Notes under the pieces: generated by a model
What the model saw: the letters and a program-made list of their open reading frames with translations, nothing else
The model's database searches: none
Told to the model about the DNA's origin: nothing
Origin: an uncultured bacterium
Lineage (GTDB): Bacteria > Patescibacteriota > Saccharimonadia > Saccharimonadales > Saccharimonadaceae
Reading direction: 5' to 3'
Assembly (NCBI GenBank): GCA_902761145.1
Contig: CACWJA010000004.1
Location: 62,001-126,000 of the forward strand
DNA length: 64,000 bases
Translations under genes and position numbers: made by a program
Part shown: one piece after another, positions 60,707-64,000 of the stretch
Position numbering within the stretch: the stretch's first letter is position 1
How the letters are laid out: each line of letters opens with the position of its first letter

Positions 60707-61885
60707 ATGGCTACTACAACCACTAATATCAAAATAAATATAGTAGAACCAGGCGACTCTACGCCAGTAGATCCAGTACCTATGGATCCTGCTGATACAA
60801 CAAATATAACTACTTATATCACTTCTTCTACAGACATTTCTACTCCAGATACAGGCTTATTTACTCATGGTATAGGTAGTACAGAAGCTACTATTATCAC
60901 AATAAGCATAGTAACAATATTAGCAGTGGTAGCTACAGTACTACATTATAAAAAGAAACATAATAAAGCTACAGAATCATCCTCCAAATCTAAGTTAACT
61001 AATATCATATCTACCATAAAATCCAAAAAGAAAGTATCTATCCCACTAGCAATATTAGCACTAGTAGTATCATTAGGTACATTAGCTACACTCTTAGTAA
61101 ATGCAGGTAAAAGCAACACCAACGCAGCAGAAGGAAACACGAAACAAAACGAAAATTCTACTTCCTCCCTCACCCTAGACGTAGATAGTGAAGAACTCAC
61201 CATAGAAGTAGGAGATACACCAGTCTTTGCATATCTTCCAGTAAAACTCACTGTAGAAGAAGCAACACAGGCGGGTTATACACTAACTGTCTATACAGAC
61301 AACACTGACTTGGTATCTACTACTAATCCTAATAACAAGATCCCTATGAATACATGGGGACTAGCATTAGATAATGAACCAACAGCTAAAGACAACAAAG
61401 TATACAAAACATTATCTACAGACCAAGCTAATCCTACACTAATCACAGACAAAGATTATTCAGAAACAGAAGCTAATGATACTACTACCATTTACTATGG
61501 CTTCTATATTGCTCCAGATATTCCTTATGGTACTTATACTGGTGGGGAAGTGGAGTATGAGGCAACCCAAAACAGAACAGATTTAGCTACGGTGATATTT
61601 GATGGGAATGGATTGTATTTTAATGGCGATGAAGCTCGGACTAACAATGTGGTAATGTATGATACGAGCGCCATTACGCCATATACTGAAAAATATTCGT
61701 ATACGCCCAACCTGAACGGTGAAGGTGAAGTGTTAGATAATTCGTATCCTAATCGTATGTATCCCGTTGATTCAGACGAAACATTTGTCTATGAATTTCC
61801 TGGCGCTGACAAAATTAAAGTGAACATAGTAAAGACTGATAATGACGGTTGCCCTAAAGATGAAAATGATTATTTTACCTTCTGA
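60707..61885 (+). CDS. Surface protein 3, N-terminal part, stopped by in-frame TGA
   Basis: 392 aa up to a TGA at 61883-61885; the same frame continues to 63637. Residues 1-75 look like a sorting signal: TPDTG near residue 46, a hydrophobic helix (TIITISIVTILAVVATVLHY) and KKKHNK. A second helix (about 105-127, VSIPLAILALVVSLGTLATLL) follows, then exported domains rich in Thr/Asn. An InlB-like start (ATVIFDGNGLYFNGDEART) lies before the stop. First ~800 nt are A/C-rich; composition then changes to G/T-rich. Confidence 0.7.
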   Translation: MATTTTNIKINIVEPGDSTPVDPVPMDPADTTNITTYITSSTDISTPDTGLFTHGIGSTEATIITISIVTILAVVATVLHYKKKHNKATESSSKSKLTNIISTIKSKKKVSIPLAILALVVSLGTLATLLVNAGKSNTNAAEGNTKQNENSTSSLTLDVDSEELTIEVGDTPVFAYLPVKLTVEEATQAGYTLTVYTDNTDLVSTTNPNNKIPMNTWGLALDNEPTAKDNKVYKTLSTDQANPTLITDKDYSETEANDTTTIYYGFYIAPDIPYGTYTGGEVEYEATQNRTDLATVIFDGNGLYFNGDEARTNNVVMYDTSAITPYTEKYSYTPNLNGEGEVLDNSYPNRMYPVDSDETFVYEFPGADKIKVNIVKTDNDGCPKDENDYFTF

Positions 61886-61939
61886 GCCGGTAACTACCCA
61901 AATTATACCGCTAAAAGTTATGAGACTACTAACCCGGTA

Positions 61940-63637
61940 TTGGCTTTTGGCAATACAACTGGTAAGTATGTATTTGAGGATTATAATAACGTACAGACTT
62001 ATGTTGATGGTGATACTATTACCTTTGCTTATACTACCGGGCCAGCAAGTGGCTCAAGAGGTTGCCATTCGGGGTATGGTTATTATGCTATCCTGACTGG
62101 TTATAACGCAGAGGGCAATCTCATTGGCATTATTGGAAACGAAGCCATATTCGGCGAATATGCTTTGCCAGAGTCTGGCGAACCATATAGGTTTCTTGGA
62201 TGGAATACAGATAAAAATGCCGTTGTACCAATTTACTATAATGAACAAGAAATTGCAACAGATTTAAATATAGAGCCGGGCAGTAAAATTACTCTTTATG
62301 CTATTTGGCAGAGAAGCGTAGAAATAACTTACAATGGTAACGGCGCAGATGATAAAACCAACATGGACGATGCAAAGCAATATGGTTATGCGGTAAATCT
62401 AGCCTCAGCCAATTTGCAGGTAGATCTTCTCCCCTCTAACTACCAAAGAGAAGGTTATGGTTTTGTGGGCTGGAGCACGGACCCAGATGCATGGGATAAG
62501 CTCACAGATAATGACGATACCAATAATTCTACTATCTATGGCCCGAACCAGACTATTACTATAGATGAAGGCTTGATAGCAAAAGCAGGAGAGAACAGAA
62601 AGCTAATAATGTATGCCATCTGGGCTCCAGCCGAAAAAGATTCACAAGGAAATCCAGTATATCTTCAGAATTGGACAGGATGCAGTAGTTTAGATAAAAC
62701 TGTATACAATTCAGTTACAAATACTCTTACTGTAGGTAAAAATACTATAACAGCACTTACGGATAACAGAGATAATAATGTGTACACTATAGCTAGGTTA
62801 GCAGATGGTAATTGTTGGATGACTGAGAATCTTAGATTGGACAATAGTGTTGCTATTACTAATATCAACACTAACAACCCATACACGGTAAATGGTAATG
62901 CAGTCATAAAAAATGATGACGGTAATAGCTCTGATCATTTATCATCGAATAACAATAGTTGGTGTAGATATGGCTATAATGACACTGTACAAATTAAAAG
63001 AGAGTGCACTAATCAATCCTACTTAAATATGAACAATACTACGTCAGCTGTTGCAACCTTAGCATTTGAGCAAGATTTTACTATTTATGCGCACGGTTAT
63101 GATCTAAATGAAAATATTTACTCTTATGGTAATTATTATAATTGGTATTCAGCCATGGCTGGAAGGGGAGATTATGATGGGGATGAAGAAAACATAGATT
63201 ATGATTATGAGAATCCGGCTTCTCAGGGGAATAGTGTTTATGGGCCATCGCTGAATGGCGAAGTAAAAGGCAGTATTTGTCCTATAGGTTGGGAACTCCC
63301 GCGCGGCAGGTTGGGGAGTGATGCTTCGTTCCCTAACTTAGATAAAATAATGGGGGGCACAGGAAGTTATATTGGTTCGTCTGGGGACAAGTGGCGTTCT
63401 TTCCCAAATAACTATGTATATAATGGTAGCTGGAACGGTTCATCTGCGCAGCAACGTGGCTACAACGGGAATTATTGGTCGTCTAGTGTATATCGTTATT
63501 CTGGCCCAAGCAAGAATAATGGGGTTATGGTATATCGTTTATCGGTAATGCCTGGTAATTCGGCTCACGCAGATGTTTCATCATATGAAGACAGACAGAA
63601 TGGATATTCTGTGCGCTGCGTAATGCCAGTACAGTAA
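61940..63637 (+). CDS. Surface protein 3, C-terminal part with InlB repeats and FISUMP domain
   Basis: 565 aa if started at the TTG at 61940, but there is no RBS, and the frame is continuous with 60707-61882 apart from the TGA (the readthrough product would be 976 residues). Contains InlB-type repeats (RFLGWNTDKNAVVPIYYNEQ...ITLYAIW, YGFVGWSTDPDAWDKL...LIMYAIW) and a C-terminal FISUMP domain: ALTDNRDNNVYTIARLADGNCWMTENLRLDN, ICPIGWELP, YWSSS and GYSVRCVMPVQ. Closest in-window relative of 27432-30178. Confidence 0.7.
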   Translation: MAFGNTTGKYVFEDYNNVQTYVDGDTITFAYTTGPASGSRGCHSGYGYYAILTGYNAEGNLIGIIGNEAIFGEYALPESGEPYRFLGWNTDKNAVVPIYYNEQEIATDLNIEPGSKITLYAIWQRSVEITYNGNGADDKTNMDDAKQYGYAVNLASANLQVDLLPSNYQREGYGFVGWSTDPDAWDKLTDNDDTNNSTIYGPNQTITIDEGLIAKAGENRKLIMYAIWAPAEKDSQGNPVYLQNWTGCSSLDKTVYNSVTNTLTVGKNTITALTDNRDNNVYTIARLADGNCWMTENLRLDNSVAITNINTNNPYTVNGNAVIKNDDGNSSDHLSSNNNSWCRYGYNDTVQIKRECTNQSYLNMNNTTSAVATLAFEQDFTIYAHGYDLNENIYSYGNYYNWYSAMAGRGDYDGDEENIDYDYENPASQGNSVYGPSLNGEVKGSICPIGWELPRGRLGSDASFPNLDKIMGGTGSYIGSSGDKWRSFPNNYVYNGSWNGSSAQQRGYNGNYWSSSVYRYSGPSKNNGVMVYRLSVMPGNSAHADVSSYEDRQNGYSVRCVMPVQ

Positions 63638-64000
63638 AGCTATGTAAGGTTTTCTTTTTCAAACTCTCGATAATGCAGTCCTATCATTAAAGTGGACCAC
63701 AAGACTTGTGGGTGTATTTAGATATTCACAAGTTTAGATACATGAGCTCTATAATTATCCCGTTACCCATCCTATCACTAAGATTTTGAAGTATAGCAAG
63801 CGGCGAACATAAGCCAAACTATAGCTAGCTAGCTCTAGAAGCGAATATATACCCTTTCTAGGGTATATATTTATTTTTAGCTATAGCGGTACATAACAAT
63901 AATGTATTAGCGAAGAAGAACTAAAAAATATCCGTGTCAAAAGTGGTGCATAAATTAGATTTTAAGATATAACAATAAGCAACAAGCATAAAACTGGTGC
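63638..64000 (+). other. Intergenic tail of the window
   Basis: No gene supported. Holds a CCACAAG/CTTGTGG hairpin (about 63693-63707) and the terminator at 63844-63878. The remainder is A/T-rich without clear signals. Confidence 0.5.
63844..63878 (+). terminator. Terminator downstream of surface protein 3
   Basis: AATATATACCC and GGGTATATATT around a TTTCTA loop (63844-63871), followed by TATTTTT. Outer CTATAGCT/AGCTATAG segments may extend the stem. Confidence 0.7.

Noticed and set aside
61883-61885. UGA recoded as glycine, as in Gracilibacteria or Absconditabacteria
   Set aside because: TGA is the natural stop of other genes here (for example 20427, 40487, 42099), and rpoB, rpoC and the ribosomal genes contain no in-frame TGA.
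5128-63637. A complete diversity-generating retroelement in the window
   Set aside because: No reverse transcriptase and no adenine-marked template repeat were found; only possible target proteins are present.
1-64000. tRNA or rRNA genes and CRISPR arrays
   Set aside because: No cloverleaf with a GGTTCGAAT-type T-arm, no rRNA signature and no regularly spaced repeat was seen on either strand.

Overview
The window looks like a genome segment from a Candidate Phyla Radiation (Patescibacteria) bacterium, most probably a Saccharibacteria (TM7) relative. The evidence is indirect. The ribosomal protein cluster lacks rpmD (L30), which is characteristic of CPR. Genes are small and tightly packed. 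There are short CPR-style versions of LeuRS, PheRS and MetRS, a Gram-positive-like envelope set (sortase, TPxTG anchors, FtsEX with a CHAP hydrolase, G5/transglycosylase) and no biosynthetic pathways. TGA is used as a normal stop, which argues against Gracilibacteria and Absconditabacteria. No tRNA, rRNA or CRISPR array was seen.

Layout. 1-4905: S10/spc ribosomal operon (rplB to rpsH). 4957-10790: two secreted or surface proteins (a FISUMP-domain protein and a vWA/Cna_B adhesin) interrupt the operon. 10901-12909: the operon resumes under its own promoter (rplF, rplR, rpsE, rplO). 12986-27069: FKBP, exonuclease I, lactate dehydrogenase, a proline-rich membrane protein, metG, an aquaporin-like channel, two membrane proteins of unknown function, pheS and pheT. 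27153-27298: first copy of a structured repeat. 27432-30178: second FISUMP surface protein, frameshifted. 30543-36176: ftsE, ftsX, a CHAP hydrolase, an S41 protease and a glycosyltransferase. 36181-36324: second copy of the structured repeat. 36336-39375 (-): leuS and an unknown gene. 39482-39906 (-): a promoter-to-terminator unit that looks like an unidentified structured RNA. 39981-45281: SpoU methyltransferase, glutaredoxin, rpmF, nusB, Nudix, rnc, a frameshifted membrane protein with a zinc-ribbon partner (-), rpsP and khpA. 45409-53039: rpoB-rpoC behind three promoters and a structured leader. 53213-60504: secY, sortase, G5/transglycosylase, infA, rpmJ, rpsM, rpsK, rpsD, rpoA, rplQ, rplM and rpsI. 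60707-63637: third FISUMP surface protein, interrupted by an in-frame TGA.

Four themes stand out. (1) Two ~145-nt intergenic elements share loops but have entirely different, fully self-complementary closing stems, the covariation signature of a structured RNA family. (2) At least ten genes have a -10 box (often extended TGnTATAAT) 6-7 nt before the start codon and no Shine-Dalgarno, which predicts leaderless mRNAs. (3) The zinc ligands of RpoC (both sites), L36 and L32 have been lost, and S14 and S4 are cysteine-free types. (4) A family of FISUMP/InlB-repeat surface proteins has strongly divergent C-termini and mosaic base composition, and two of its three members are broken. All statements come from reading the sequence; no database search or folding calculation was run.
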